This document shows positions 49,828 to 59,517 of a stretch of 64,000 nt of DNA, one piece after another. The position numbers and the translations under genes were made by a program. The notes beneath the pieces were generated by a model. The model searched no databases, was not told the DNA's origin, and was given only the letters and a program-made list of their open reading frames with translations. Origin of the DNA: Hyaloraphidium curvatum (Eukaryota; Monoblepharomycota; Hyaloraphidiomycetes; Hyaloraphidiales; Hyaloraphidiaceae); assembly GCA_025558095.1 (NCBI GenBank), contig JAIVFI010000016.1:558001-622000 (forward strand). The letters are read 5' to 3'. Numbering within the stretch: the first letter of the stretch is position 1; every line of letters starts with the position of its first letter.

Positions 49828-51351
49828 ATGCTGTCACCCGATGGCAGCAAGGAGGCGCAGAACGGACACGCCGAGGGCACCTTCTCGCTGCCGCCCCGGA
49901 TTTCGTTCTCGCCGGCCGAGTGGCTCGCGGCGGTGCCGAGCGCGGCCCCCTGGCCGGACGAGCTCTCCCATTTTGCGGGCAGTGCCGACCCCGCGGCCGA
50001 ACTCCGGGCCTCGTCGCCCCTGACCCCTGCCGCGATGCTTCGGGAGCTGGAAGGGACGGGCGTGGCGCGCTTCCTCGTGCAGGGGCAGTTCGCCGCAGCT
50101 CCGCTTGCGCGCTGGGTGGCTCTCCGGAGCCTTTTTCTTCACGGCATGGTGCCCACGTACGCTGTGGGCCCCTTTGTGCTGGGCGGGAACCTGTTTTCCG
50201 AGCGTGCATTGGTGGGAGGCACCGTGGCCCTCGTACTTGCCTATCCGATTTCGACGACCGCATTCCTCCTTTATTCCTCCTTCTACAACGACATCCGTCG
50301 TCCTGCGACTGCGGCGGGTCCCGCGAGCTCTGAACTAAGCCGACATTCGCTGGCCGGGGTCGTGCGCTGGTTGCAGCTCGTGCGCAGAGGGGAAGCGACC
50401 GCGGAGCTGCTTGACCACTCGGATTCCGACCCTCTGTGCCCCTGTTGCATGTGTGCCGGCTCGGTGGCTACAAAGGCCGGCTCGCTCCATCTCGCGGAGA
50501 TTCTGATCCGAACCCTGTCCGTGTTCTTCTGTCATGTCCTCATCGGTTGGACCTCGGTCGTGACGTTTGCAAACGCGTATTTCTCGACCTGGTGGGGCCC
50601 ACTACAGCTCGTGACCTCGGCTATCGCTTGCGTCCTCTTCATCGGTGTCAATAACCTCCTGCGCTATCCGGGGAACGTGGCCTCGTTGGATCTTTCGCGG
50701 CGAATCGTACGCCGCGCCGTAATGCTCTCGCTGCGCAACCTGCTGGCAAGGTACCAGGCGGTCTTGCACGCTCCTGACGGCATGGACACATCGGATCTGG
50801 TTTCCTCGGGGCAGGAACCATACCAGCAGCTCCACACTGCAATCGCTGCGAGCTGGCGGACGCGCTATAGCATCTTTGTTGGGGTCACACCCGGATTCCT
50901 GGTGTTTACTCTGTCGGTGTTGCTCTTTGGTGCCATACCGAACATCGTCGGTGGCATGTGCATCCCACTGTGGATAGTCATCGGCTTTGTCATCCTCATC
51001 GTCTTGTTCTCCCTGACGGATCTGGTCAACCTGAGCATTTCGAACGACCAGATCGAGGATGTCGTGCAGCTCTACTCTTCCGCGCGTCGCCAGATCCGCG
51101 AGCTCGTGGTGACAACTCGCACCACCGATCCCGCGAAGCGCGAAGCGGTGCAGGCGCTGGTCGCCCATTCCGAGCTGCTGGACAGCTACCTCGAGATCCG
51201 TTCCATCAAGGCCAAGGTGTTCGGGTTCGAGGTCAGCTTCGGGATGGTGCGCAACGTGGTGGTGAGCGGGGCCACGGTGCTGATCGCGCTCTGGACGGTG
51301 CTGCGCGCGGCAGGGGTGACGTTTACCATGCAGACCGTGTGCCCGGTGTGA
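49828..51351 (+). CDS. 7-TM membrane protein of a local family, copy 2 (GR-like candidate)
   Basis: Intronless, 507 residues from ATG 49828. The N-terminal motif ISFSPAEWLAAVP matches the paralogues. Seven spans: WVALRSLFLHGMVPTYAV, VGGTVALVLAYPISTTAFLL, ILIRTLSVFFCHVLIGWTSV, WWGPLQLVTSAIACVLFIGV, IFVGVTPGFLVFTLSVLLFG, IPLWIVIGFVILIVLFSLTD, and NVVVSGATVLIALWTVLRAA. The TM2-TM3 loop has a CPCCMC cluster (CPC..C, as in copy 1). Between TM6 and TM7 lies a long amphipathic helix region (QIEDVVQLYSSARRQIRELV ... LDSYLEIRSIKAKVFGFEVS), and the protein ends FTMQTVCPV. TM7 with its preceding helix is the best-conserved part of the family. Function unknown. Confidence 0.7.
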   Translation: MLSPDGSKEAQNGHAEGTFSLPPRISFSPAEWLAAVPSAAPWPDELSHFAGSADPAAELRASSPLTPAAMLRELEGTGVARFLVQGQFAAAPLARWVALRSLFLHGMVPTYAVGPFVLGGNLFSERALVGGTVALVLAYPISTTAFLLYSSFYNDIRRPATAAGPASSELSRHSLAGVVRWLQLVRRGEATAELLDHSDSDPLCPCCMCAGSVATKAGSLHLAEILIRTLSVFFCHVLIGWTSVVTFANAYFSTWWGPLQLVTSAIACVLFIGVNNLLRYPGNVASLDLSRRIVRRAVMLSLRNLLARYQAVLHAPDGMDTSDLVSSGQEPYQQLHTAIAASWRTRYSIFVGVTPGFLVFTLSVLLFGAIPNIVGGMCIPLWIVIGFVILIVLFSLTDLVNLSISNDQIEDVVQLYSSARRQIRELVVTTRTTDPAKREAVQALVAHSELLDSYLEIRSIKAKVFGFEVSFGMVRNVVVSGATVLIALWTVLRAAGVTFTMQTVCPV

Positions 51352-51760
51352 TTTGCAAAGCGAATCGCTGGTTCTTTGGCGAGTCACCGTACGTGATTGA
51401 ACAAAGTTCTGAGGCGCTCGGTCAATCTCGTTCGTTGCCCGCCGCTCGCCATCGGAATCTGACGATGTCAGCCTCTCTCATTCACGGTCCACTGAGATAC
51501 AAGCTCGAGACGTTGCCCGTCCTTCCTCGCGAGCCTTGTGGCGTTTTGCCACCCAGCTGCTAGCGAGTGACTCGCCGAGACCGCCCGCGCAACACCGCGT
51601 TTAGCCGCGTTTCTCCCTCGCCGTCTGCCGACAGAAATCGGGCCGTTTTCGGCGGGAGGCCGGAGTTCGCCGGACGCTCAGCGCTTTGCCGGCGACCGGA
51701 GCGGCCTCCGCGCCCTGTCGCCGGCCCGGTTAGGGTGGGAACCGCCCTTCGGGCCCGGCG
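51352..51760. other. intergenic region
   Basis: About 410 bp between two plus-strand genes. It is rich in cgccg/ccgga words but shows no gene, relic or motif that I can support. Confidence 0.4.
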
Positions 51761-53682
51761 ATGCCGGGTGGTCCGGAGGAGCCTGCGGCTCCTCAAGCCT
51801 CGGAAATGGGGAATATCGGGCATTCCCAGTCGGTTGTCGATGTTTTGGACCAGGTTTCCGAGAAGGGAGGGGCGGGAGACGTCGGGGACGCGGGGAAACC
51901 TGCGGCGCTGACGAGTGAGGACGGCGAGACCGGCTTCGCGGCCTCCCCGTCTCTGCCGTCGCCGCGACCCATAACGGACGCTGTTGGCGTTGGCGTTCCG
52001 GACGGCGAGGAGCCGGAAGCCGAGGGGCGCCCCGCTGCGGAGGCGGATGCGGACGAGCCGGGCGCGTCGCTGTCGCCGAAATCCGCCGGGCCGCCCTCCA
52101 CCGAAAGCGACGCCGTGACTCTGGACCATCCTACCGGCGAACCGTCCGGCGAACCGCCGGATCCGGCAGCCGGCGGTCCGCCCGACAAGGCCGCCCTCGA
52201 GATCGAGGATCCCTCCGGCAAGCCCGCCGCCGACCCTCGCTTCAAGGGCCTGGCGGCCGACACCCACGAGTACCCCGAGGGCGGCTTCGGCTGGTTCGTC
52301 GTCCTCGGCGCCTTCCTCATCCATTTCGCCGGCATCTCCCTCATCTACATCACCGGCGTCTTCATCCGCCTCTTCTTCTACGAGGACGTCTTCCCCGGCG
52401 CGACGTTTGCCCAGCTGTCGTGGATCAGCGCCGCCATCGGGCTGTGCCTACCCGTGCTCGGCCCGGTGTACGGCTTCGCGATCCCGCGGCTCGGCCCGCG
52501 CGTGGTCTGCGTGTCGGGCGCGCTGGTCCTCGCCCTGGGCTTCGAGCTGGCCAGCCTCGCGCAGACCACGTGGCAGATCGTGCTCACCCTCGGTCTGCTC
52601 ACGGGGATCGGCCAGGCGACCTTCTACATCTCGGCCGTGTCGACGCTGGTGCAGTGGTTTTCGCGCAGGAGGGGGCTGGCCATGGGAATCGTCGCCTCGG
52701 GGACGGGGCTGGGGGCGCTGACCCTCGCGCCGCTGGCGCAGGCGCTGATCGACGCGCTGGGGTGGCGGAGCGCGCTGCGCGTGCTGGGGCTGATCACGGG
52801 GACGCTGCTGGTCACGGGTGGGATGCTGCTGAAGACGAGGATGGGGACGTACGTCGATCTGCGGTTCTGGAGGAAGAAGGAGGAGCCCGCGGCCGACGAG
52901 GCGGGGGCACCGAAGAAGGAGGAGGCCAAGAAGCCGCCGTTCATCGACCGCAACTTCTTCAAGAACGCCAACTACGTGCGGCTGTACATATTCGCCTTCA
53001 TTCAGCCGTGGGTTCGGTCTCGTTAGTGTTGCTCAGTCAAGCTGACGTTCTGCATTTCCAGATTCGCCTTCCTTTTTCCCTACACTTACGTGCCCTCGTA
53101 CGCGGTCAACATCGGCCTCTCGGCCTCCACTGGCGCCCTCGCGCTCGCCCTCATGAACGCCGCCTCGTCGCTGGGCCGGATCGGCGTCGGCTACGCCGCG
53201 GACCGGTTCCTGGGTCAGATCAACTCATACGTTCTTTGCCTCCTGCTGCCACCCATCTTCTGCCTCACGCTGTGGACGACGTGCCATTCCATGGCGCAGC
53301 TATTTGCGTTTGCCGTGCTGTTTGGGTTCTTTGCCGGCGGATTCGTGGGTGGTCGCTCGCCTTTGTGCGCCAAGCTTGGAAGCTAATGGATGTTCCGCAG
53401 ATCGTCGCGTACCCGATCGTGCTGGCGCAGATCTTCGGCCCCGAGAACCTGGCCTCCCGTCTCGGCTTCCAGCAGACCGCGGGGCTGGTTGGCCAGCTTT
53501 GCGGGCCGATCATCGTCGCCACCATTCTCGACAAGAACACCCACCCGGAGGCGGACGGCAGCGTGTGGATCAACTACGTGCCTATGATCTGTTACCTCGC
53601 TGGAATGATGTTGCTGAACGTATCCATCATTGCCTGGGTGAGAATGGATATCACGAGGTGGAAGCTCTGGGTCAAGGTGTGA
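51761..53682 (+). CDS. monocarboxylate-transporter-like MFS protein (SLC16 type)
   Basis: Exons 51761-53007, 53062-53344 and 53401-53682 (introns 54 and 56 nt; the second has a GCTAAT branch-like site) give 603 residues. A disordered acidic, Pro/Gly-rich N-terminus of about 170 residues precedes YPEGGFGWFVVLGAFLIHF, the MCT signature before TM1. Twelve spans follow; TM1-6 end with WRSALRVLGLITGTLLVTGG, a charged central loop (KKEEPAADEAGAPKKEE) comes next, and TM7-12 include QPFAFLFPYTYVPSYAVN across the splice and VAYPIVLAQIFGPENLASRL. Family members move lactate, pyruvate or similar monocarboxylates with protons, though fungal homologues often have other substrates. Confidence 0.85.
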
Positions 53683-53859
53683 CGGGTTGGGGTAGATCTG
53701 CTAGAGCTCTGAGAGACATAGAGCGATAGATGAAGTAGAGCTGTCCGATCGAAGCCATGATGGGAGGAGACGCCGAGGACGGGCGGTTCGGGCGGCAGAA
53801 GGGGGTTTCGGCGGCGGAGGCGGGGTCTGGCGGCCGCCACCGACACCTCACTCCCCAAA

Positions 53860-56738
53860 ATGACTGGCAAGGACAGGGACGACGACGCGGCGTCGGAGGA
53901 CGGCGCTGCGAAGGGCAAGCGCAAGGTCGCCTGCGTGCCTTGTGCCCAGCGGCGGAGGCGGTGCGACGCGGGGAAGCCCGCGTGCGACCGCTGCATCGAG
54001 ACGGGGGATGGGCCGGACTGCCACTATCCCGAGGGCGGCGGCCCGAAGCGCAAGCGGCTGCGGCGCGGGCTGTCGTGTGCGAGCTGCCATTCGGGGAAGA
54101 AGTCGTGCGACGGCAATTCGCCGTGCGGGCGCTGCGTGGAACGGGGCATCGCCGCCGCGTGCCGGCCGCGCGACGAGGACGCGGTTTCCGAACGGCCGGT
54201 TCGCGCGCAGCGCCCCGTCGCGCCGAGGAGCGAGGCCGGCGACCCCGGCTCGCCGTGGGACGGCAGGCAGCCCGGGTATGCCCTGCCGATCCCGCAGCCC
54301 CCGATGGCGGCCCCTCTGCCGGCAACCTACCCGCCTCCCTGGCTGCCTTTCGACGCTCCAATGATGGCAGGCGGATTTCAGGGCATGCAGGGACCGGTCG
54401 GGGCACACGGTATCGTGCCGAACGCGCTCGACAGGCTGCCGGCCCTGGCGCCGCCGGGGATCCCAGCCTTTGCCCCGCAGGCGGCCTGGACGCCGGCGTT
54501 CGCGGCGTTCCCGGACTCCATGGGCTCCATGGGCTTCCCAGGTATCATGGGTTCCATGTCGCCGTCGCCAATGCCGATGTCGGGCCTGTCTGCGCTGGCC
54601 TTTGCTGCCGCCCCGGAGCGGCTTCCGGCCCCGCCGTCGCCGATCCTGCAGCTGCCCGCCGAATATGCCGCGACCCTCTATCCCACCCTGCCTCCCGGCC
54701 TCCTCCCTCCTCCGCTCGTGCTCTTCCGCGCGGTCGACAACTTCTTCCAATATGGCGCGCAGAACCTGCTGCACCGCGCGACCTTCGACGCCCGCGTCTG
54801 CCGGGGCGAGTCTGCGGCCCGCGCCGCCTACCGCGCACGGTTCCGCACGCGACTGGTGGCCCTGTCCAGGGGCACTGCGCGTCCCGCGGGGAAGCTGGTG
54901 CCGGAGCTGCGCCCGAGCGGAGCGCTGGAGGAGAACATGGACGCCGCGCTGCTCGTCTCGGTCCTCTGGGGCGGGGCCAAGCTCGGGGCGCGGCTCGCAT
55001 CCGAGGGCAAGCGGGATGCCGACACCGGCATGGCGCCGGCGGCCATCGACGCGCTCGAGGGGTGGCTGCTGGACGAGATCGACGAGGTGTCGGCGTGGTT
55101 CGCGGCCGTGGGCGGGTCCACCGGGTCCGGGCTGGAAGTGCTTTGGCAGGAGATTTCGAACGGCTGGGGCAGCAGCTTTGCGGCCTCCACCCCGAACGCG
55201 GTGCAAAACAGCCCGCTGGGGTCGCCCAAGTCGGGCACGGCGGGCTCGCTGTCGCCGCCGCCCGCGCCATTCTCCTCGGCCGACCTGCCCCTTGCCGACC
55301 GCGAGGCGCACGAGCTCTTCATGTCGAGCTACCACCGCGACATCTTTGACGCCGTCATCGCCCTCTTCCACACTGGCTGGACCTACCAGTTCATGGGCAA
55401 CGGAAACGAATTCCGCAACGTGCTCGGGACCATTGCCCTGCGCGTCCTGCCCATGTGCCGGTTAGAGGAATGGTTTGCCAGGGGGCCGGACGACCGGCAC
55501 GATCCGCCGCCGGTGTGGATCCGCGCCGAGGAGAAGCTCAGGCTGGTTGCGCTCCTGCGGACGGGCATGTCGCTGTACGTGGAGCTCCGGAGCGGGCCCC
55601 AGTACGTCTCGAGCCCCGACGTCGTGCCGGCCGGGGACTTCGACTACGTGGTGCTCATCGTCGCCAGCACGCGCCGCCTGGCCAACCTGGAAATGCCCTG
55701 CAACGACCTCACGTTCGACAACCTGCCTTCGGCCGTCTGCGCTTTCCCCGGGCGGGATCCGCCGGTGCCCGTCACCTACGCGGGGCACATCGACATCGGC
55801 GTCGGGCGTCGCCTGACTCACGGCGACGCGTCGTGGTGGATGGAGATGACCCTCGGCTCGCCCCAGCGCCATTCGGCCCTCGCGTCCTCCTTCGGCCGCG
55901 TGCTCGCGCTGGGCCCCTACACCTTCCTCACCCTGGTAGGCGAGCTCATGTTCCGGCACATTGCGCTGCGCAACTGGCTCCACGGCCACTCCCTCGAGCC
56001 GCACGACCTCGACCGCGATCGCACCGACGTGCCCCCGGCCGTCCTGGCGGAAGCACGCGCCCGCCGCGCCGCCTTCCTCGCCCTGCTCTCGGACGCCGAA
56101 TCGCACCTCCCCTCCCCGCTCCGCGAGGCCTACGAGTCCGGCGACGGCAACGCCGTGCGCGCGCTGGCCGCGCGGCACTACGGCGAGCGGCACTGCGGCC
56201 GCCTCACCGCCTACCTCGCCTGGATCCACGTGCTCCACATCCTCGTGCGCAGCCCGGGCGACGTCGCGGGCTCCTTGGTACACCCGGACGAGCGGTGGCT
56301 CCGCGGGCCCGAGTTCCTCGAGTGCTCCGCGCACGCCATCGCCGTGTCGAGGCTGACGAAAGCCATCATGGAGGTGGCCGAGGACTCGGTCAGGGTGCCG
56401 CAGCTGCTGCCCTTTGCCGTGCTCCGCGCGGGGTTCGTCCACGCGATGGTGCTGCGCAGGCTGGGGGCGGGAGGGGGGCCGGTGGGACCCGAGGGGGACG
56501 AGGTGGTCAAGAGGCTGGTGGAGAGCACGGCGGCGTGCCTGGACGCGCTCAAGATCGGCGGGTCGGGGTGGTGGGTTGCCCGGTGCGGCGCGTTTCGTGC
56601 TCTCTCCTAACCTCGCTGGCGTTGGACAGGTCCTACACGAAGCAGGCGTACCGGATCTTTGAGAAGATCGTGCTACACGGGCTCGTTCCGACGGAGGAAG
56701 ATCTGGAGGCGCTCCGGGCGGGGCGGACGGTCCGGTGA
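53860..56738 (+). CDS. transcription factor with two tandem Zn2Cys6 clusters
   Basis: Exons 53860-56570 and 56630-56738 (59-nt intron with CTCCTAACC branch-like site) give 939 residues. Two binuclear zinc clusters follow each other: Cys25, 28, 35, 42, 45, 54 and Cys73, 76, 83, 89, 92, 101. The second has the standard C-x2-C-x6-C-x5-C-x2-C-x8-C spacing; the first has x6 in the middle loop. A basic linker (GPKRKRLRRG) separates them. A Pro/Met-rich disordered region (about 120-260) precedes a large helical domain comparable to the regulatory middle domain of GAL4-type factors. The end after the splice reads WSYTKQAYRIFEKIVLHGLV. Its targets are unknown. Confidence 0.8.
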
Positions 56739-57362
56739 TGTCGCCAAGGGCTGGCAAATAAACTTCTTTGGGCACGCATCCCCTCGTGCGACGGGCCGCT
56801 GACGATCCGCCCCAGTGCTCCTCACGTCTCGCCGGACACACCGTCCCCAGGACCAGTACGACCCCGTGCCCCTCAGCACCGTCCACAATCCCGCGCCAGC
56901 GTGAACAGGTTGACGACCACCGCGCGCACCGCGCCGCGATCGATCGGAAACCCGAGGATCTTTTGTTGGTTGCCCGCGAACTGTCTGCGAGACTTGGGAA
57001 ATCGAGGTTCAAAAGAGGATTGATCCTTCCTGGAGACAGATCCAGTGGATTGCTCTCATCCTTGGTCGGTTGGTTTATTGGATCTTGGAGCGGTCGTTCT
57101 GCGCGAGGTGATCCGACAGACGAAGACATGGAGGTGCTTTAGCCGCGGGGACGTGGAGCACTGGATCACAAGCTGGCAGATGGATTTTCCAATGCGATTT
57201 TCTTTGGACTCGAGAGCCTTTAGATCCTTCTGGCCCGCCGCAGTCGAAGGTGCGCTTGACAGGTTCGGTCGGCTCCGGCGGCTTCGGTCGAGCCGACTAC
57301 TACACTCGCGTCCCCGCAAACTTCGTGTTTCCGTCACGTCGTGCCCGTGAAACGCGTCGAAA
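56739..57362. other. intergenic region with a 7-TM family relic
   Basis: About 620 bp. Apart from the relic on the minus strand at 56820-56990, I see no gene. A frame of 124 codons on the plus strand is antisense to that relic and has no domain signal. Confidence 0.45.
56820..56990 (-). pseudogene. relic of the 7-TM family (last membrane span)
   Basis: Read on the minus strand with two frame changes, this stretch gives KILGFPIDRGAVRAVVV, NLFTLA, then LWTVLRGTG and finally GTVCPA. The intact copies read LVGFPITFQVLRTFFV ... LWSLLRSAG ... ESICPSY and VFGFEVSFGMVRNVVV ... LWTVLRAAG ... QTVCPV. The order and spacing are the same. Only the TM7 end survives and the frame is broken, so it is a pseudogene fragment. 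Confidence 0.6.
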
Positions 57363-58643
57363 ATGAAGGCCGCGCTGCTGGTCGAGAACGGGAAGCCGCT
57401 CGTGCTCCGCGATGACCTCGCGACGCCGGAGCCGACAGGCACGCAAGTCCTCGTCGAGACGACGTTCTGCGGCGTCTGCCACAGCGGTGGGTCGTCTTTC
57501 GCCCCATTCGATGTGCTTTTCTGACCGATCGCAAATGCGCTCCTGCCGGAACGACGTGCTTTTCTGGCGAAACGCTTCCAGATTTGCACATCTGGGAAGG
57601 AAAGTACGACCTCGGCGGCGGGAAGGTCCTGGACATGCAAGGCCGCGGGTTGAAGCTCCCTCTTGCCATGGGCCATGAGGTCGTGGGCCGCGTCGCGAAG
57701 CTCGGCCCGGACGCCAAGGGCGTCGAGGTCGGAGCCGAGTACCTGGTCTACCCTTGGGTCGGCTGCGACAACTGCGCGCTCTGCCGCGCCGGGAGCAGCA
57801 ACATGTGCCTGACCCCTCGCTCCATCGGCGTCTACGCCGGCGGCGGGTACGCGACCCACGTGATCGTGCCGAATCCGAGCGTGCTGCTGCCAATCCCGGC
57901 CAACGTCGACAAGGCGGTCGCCGCGACGTACGCGTGCTCGGGGGTAACGGTCTACTCGGCGATCAGCAAAGTGAAGCCGCTGCTCACGGATCCGGAGGAG
58001 CCGCTCGTCCTTGTGGGGGCCGGCGGGCTGGGGCTCAATGCAGTCAGCCTGCTGCAGGCGCTGGGGCACAAGTACACGGTCGTTATGGACATTGACGAAG
58101 GGAGGCTGAAGACGGCGGAGAAGGCGGGGGCGAAAAAGACGGTCGACGGCCGCGGATCGGCAGAGGAGGTCGTCAAGAGGATCGTTGAGGCATGCGGCGG
58201 CACAGCTCCCGTGGCAATCATAGGTCCGTTTCTTTGAGCGCTAGCTTGTCGACGACCTAACCATGTTGGTTTGCAGATCTCGTCAACTCGTCGGCCACTG
58301 CGCAGGCGGCGTTCCTCGCCCTTCGCAAAGGCGGCAAGCTGGTCCAGGTCGGCCTGTTTGGCGGATCGCTCGAGCTGCCGTTGCCGCTGATGCCGATCAG
58401 GGCCTTGACCATCCAAGGTGTGTCTTTCGTCCATCGATTGTTTGCTTCGCTGAGCTTTGGGTCGCGTTCGCAGGTTCCTACGTCGGCAACCTGAAGGAGC
58501 TCAAGGAGCTCCTGGATCTCGCTGCCAAGGGCGGCGTCCAGCCGCTGCCGGTGGTTACGATGAAACATCCGGAGGAGGCGAACGAGGCACTGGAGAAGCT
58601 CAAGTCCGGAGGCGTCACGGGGCGGATAGTGCTCAAGGCGTGA
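57363..58643 (+). CDS. zinc-dependent alcohol dehydrogenase
   Basis: Exons 57363-57486, 57582-58223, 58277-58417 and 58474-58643 (introns 53-95 nt) give 358 residues. The splice at GVCHS-DLHIWEG rebuilds the catalytic-zinc Cys39 motif; the His ligand is in GHEVVGRVAKLG. The structural zinc site GCDNCALCRAGSSNMC has the full four Cys. The Rossmann part has LVLVGAGGLGLNAVSLLQAL and VVMDIDEGRLKTAEKAGAK. It is thus a complete zinc MDR enzyme, NAD(H)- or NADP(H)-dependent; the Asp in VVMDIDEGR favours NAD. The substrate is probably a primary or secondary alcohol or an aldehyde. Confidence 0.88.
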
Positions 58644-58705
58644 TCACATCCATTCCCCACCCCCTTTTCTGTACAGTCTCTCTGTCTACCGAAAAACAAA
58701 GCTCT

Positions 58706-59098
58706 TCAGACCTTCATCGCGTCGGCCGCCCACTTCGTGAACAGCGCGGCGTCAAAGTACTCTTCTCCGACCAGGATCCTGTCGCCGGCCTCGTTCAGCG
58801 AGCACACCAGGGCAATGTCCACCTCTGCTTTGGCCCCATTCTTGGCCTCCAGCGTCATCACGTGCTGCAGCACGAACCCGTTGTCCAGCTCCCTGATCCG
58901 CGGGTTCGCAAACAGCACCGATTTGGTTGCGCCCGAGAGCCACTTAATTCCGGCGATGTTCTCCTCCAGGTTCTGCCACTTGCGGTCGCTGCAGTGCCAA
59001 ATCTTCACGTCGGGGTCGTAGACGGACGAGCGCACCGCCTCGACGTCGCCGGATTCGATGGCGGCGATGAATCGCTTCGCGACTTCGGTCGGGCTCAT
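58706..59098 (-). CDS. NTF2-like (SnoaL fold) protein
   Basis: 130 residues, no intron. The NTF2-like pattern is clear: VAKRFIAAIESGDVEAVRSS, VYDPDVKIWHCSD, the IAGIKWLSGATKSVLFA helix, then long strands (GFVLQHVMTLEAKN, VDIALVCSLNEAGDRI) and a C-terminal EEYFDAALF. Single-domain members are often small isomerases, dehydratases or ligand-binding proteins. It converges with the Zn-ADH gene, with stops 60 bp apart. Confidence 0.7.
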   Translation of the reverse strand: MSPTEVAKRFIAAIESGDVEAVRSSVYDPDVKIWHCSDRKWQNLEENIAGIKWLSGATKSVLFANPRIRELDNGFVLQHVMTLEAKNGAKAEVDIALVCSLNEAGDRILVGEEYFDAALFTKWAADAMKV

Positions 59099-59517
59099 TG
59101 GCGACGCGTTCGCGCGAACACGGGACTCCTCCGCTCGTTCAAGCTCGTGCGTCTTTCCCGCAAAGTAGGGAGGGCAACGCTTCTATCGAGGTTGCGGGCC
59201 GGGAGTGTTGGCTGCGGGGAAAGTGTGGCGGGTGGGAGACAGACTCACGGCCGGGTCCAGTCAGCAATCAGCTCCTTGCCGTTTCGTGTCGACTCGTCTG
59301 TCCATCAGCATCAAGGACAAGATCAATGGAAATAAAGGGCCGACCTGCGCCCTCGCCCACCCATGGGCACCTTCCTGCGCACCGCTTACAAGAGCAGAGC
59401 GCTTCCCGCTCGCAGCCGGTGGGTTCCGCGATTCAAAAGACAATATCGGTGGGTTCCATGCGATGTGATCAATCATGTTCGAACTCTGATACACTCCAAT
59501 ACGATCGCGGCTAGCGC
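59099..59517. other. intergenic region
   Basis: About 420 bp with lower GC than average, between two minus-strand units. It includes the presumed promoter of the NTF2-like gene and the 3' flank of the decayed 7-TM gene. No motif was recognised. Confidence 0.4.
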
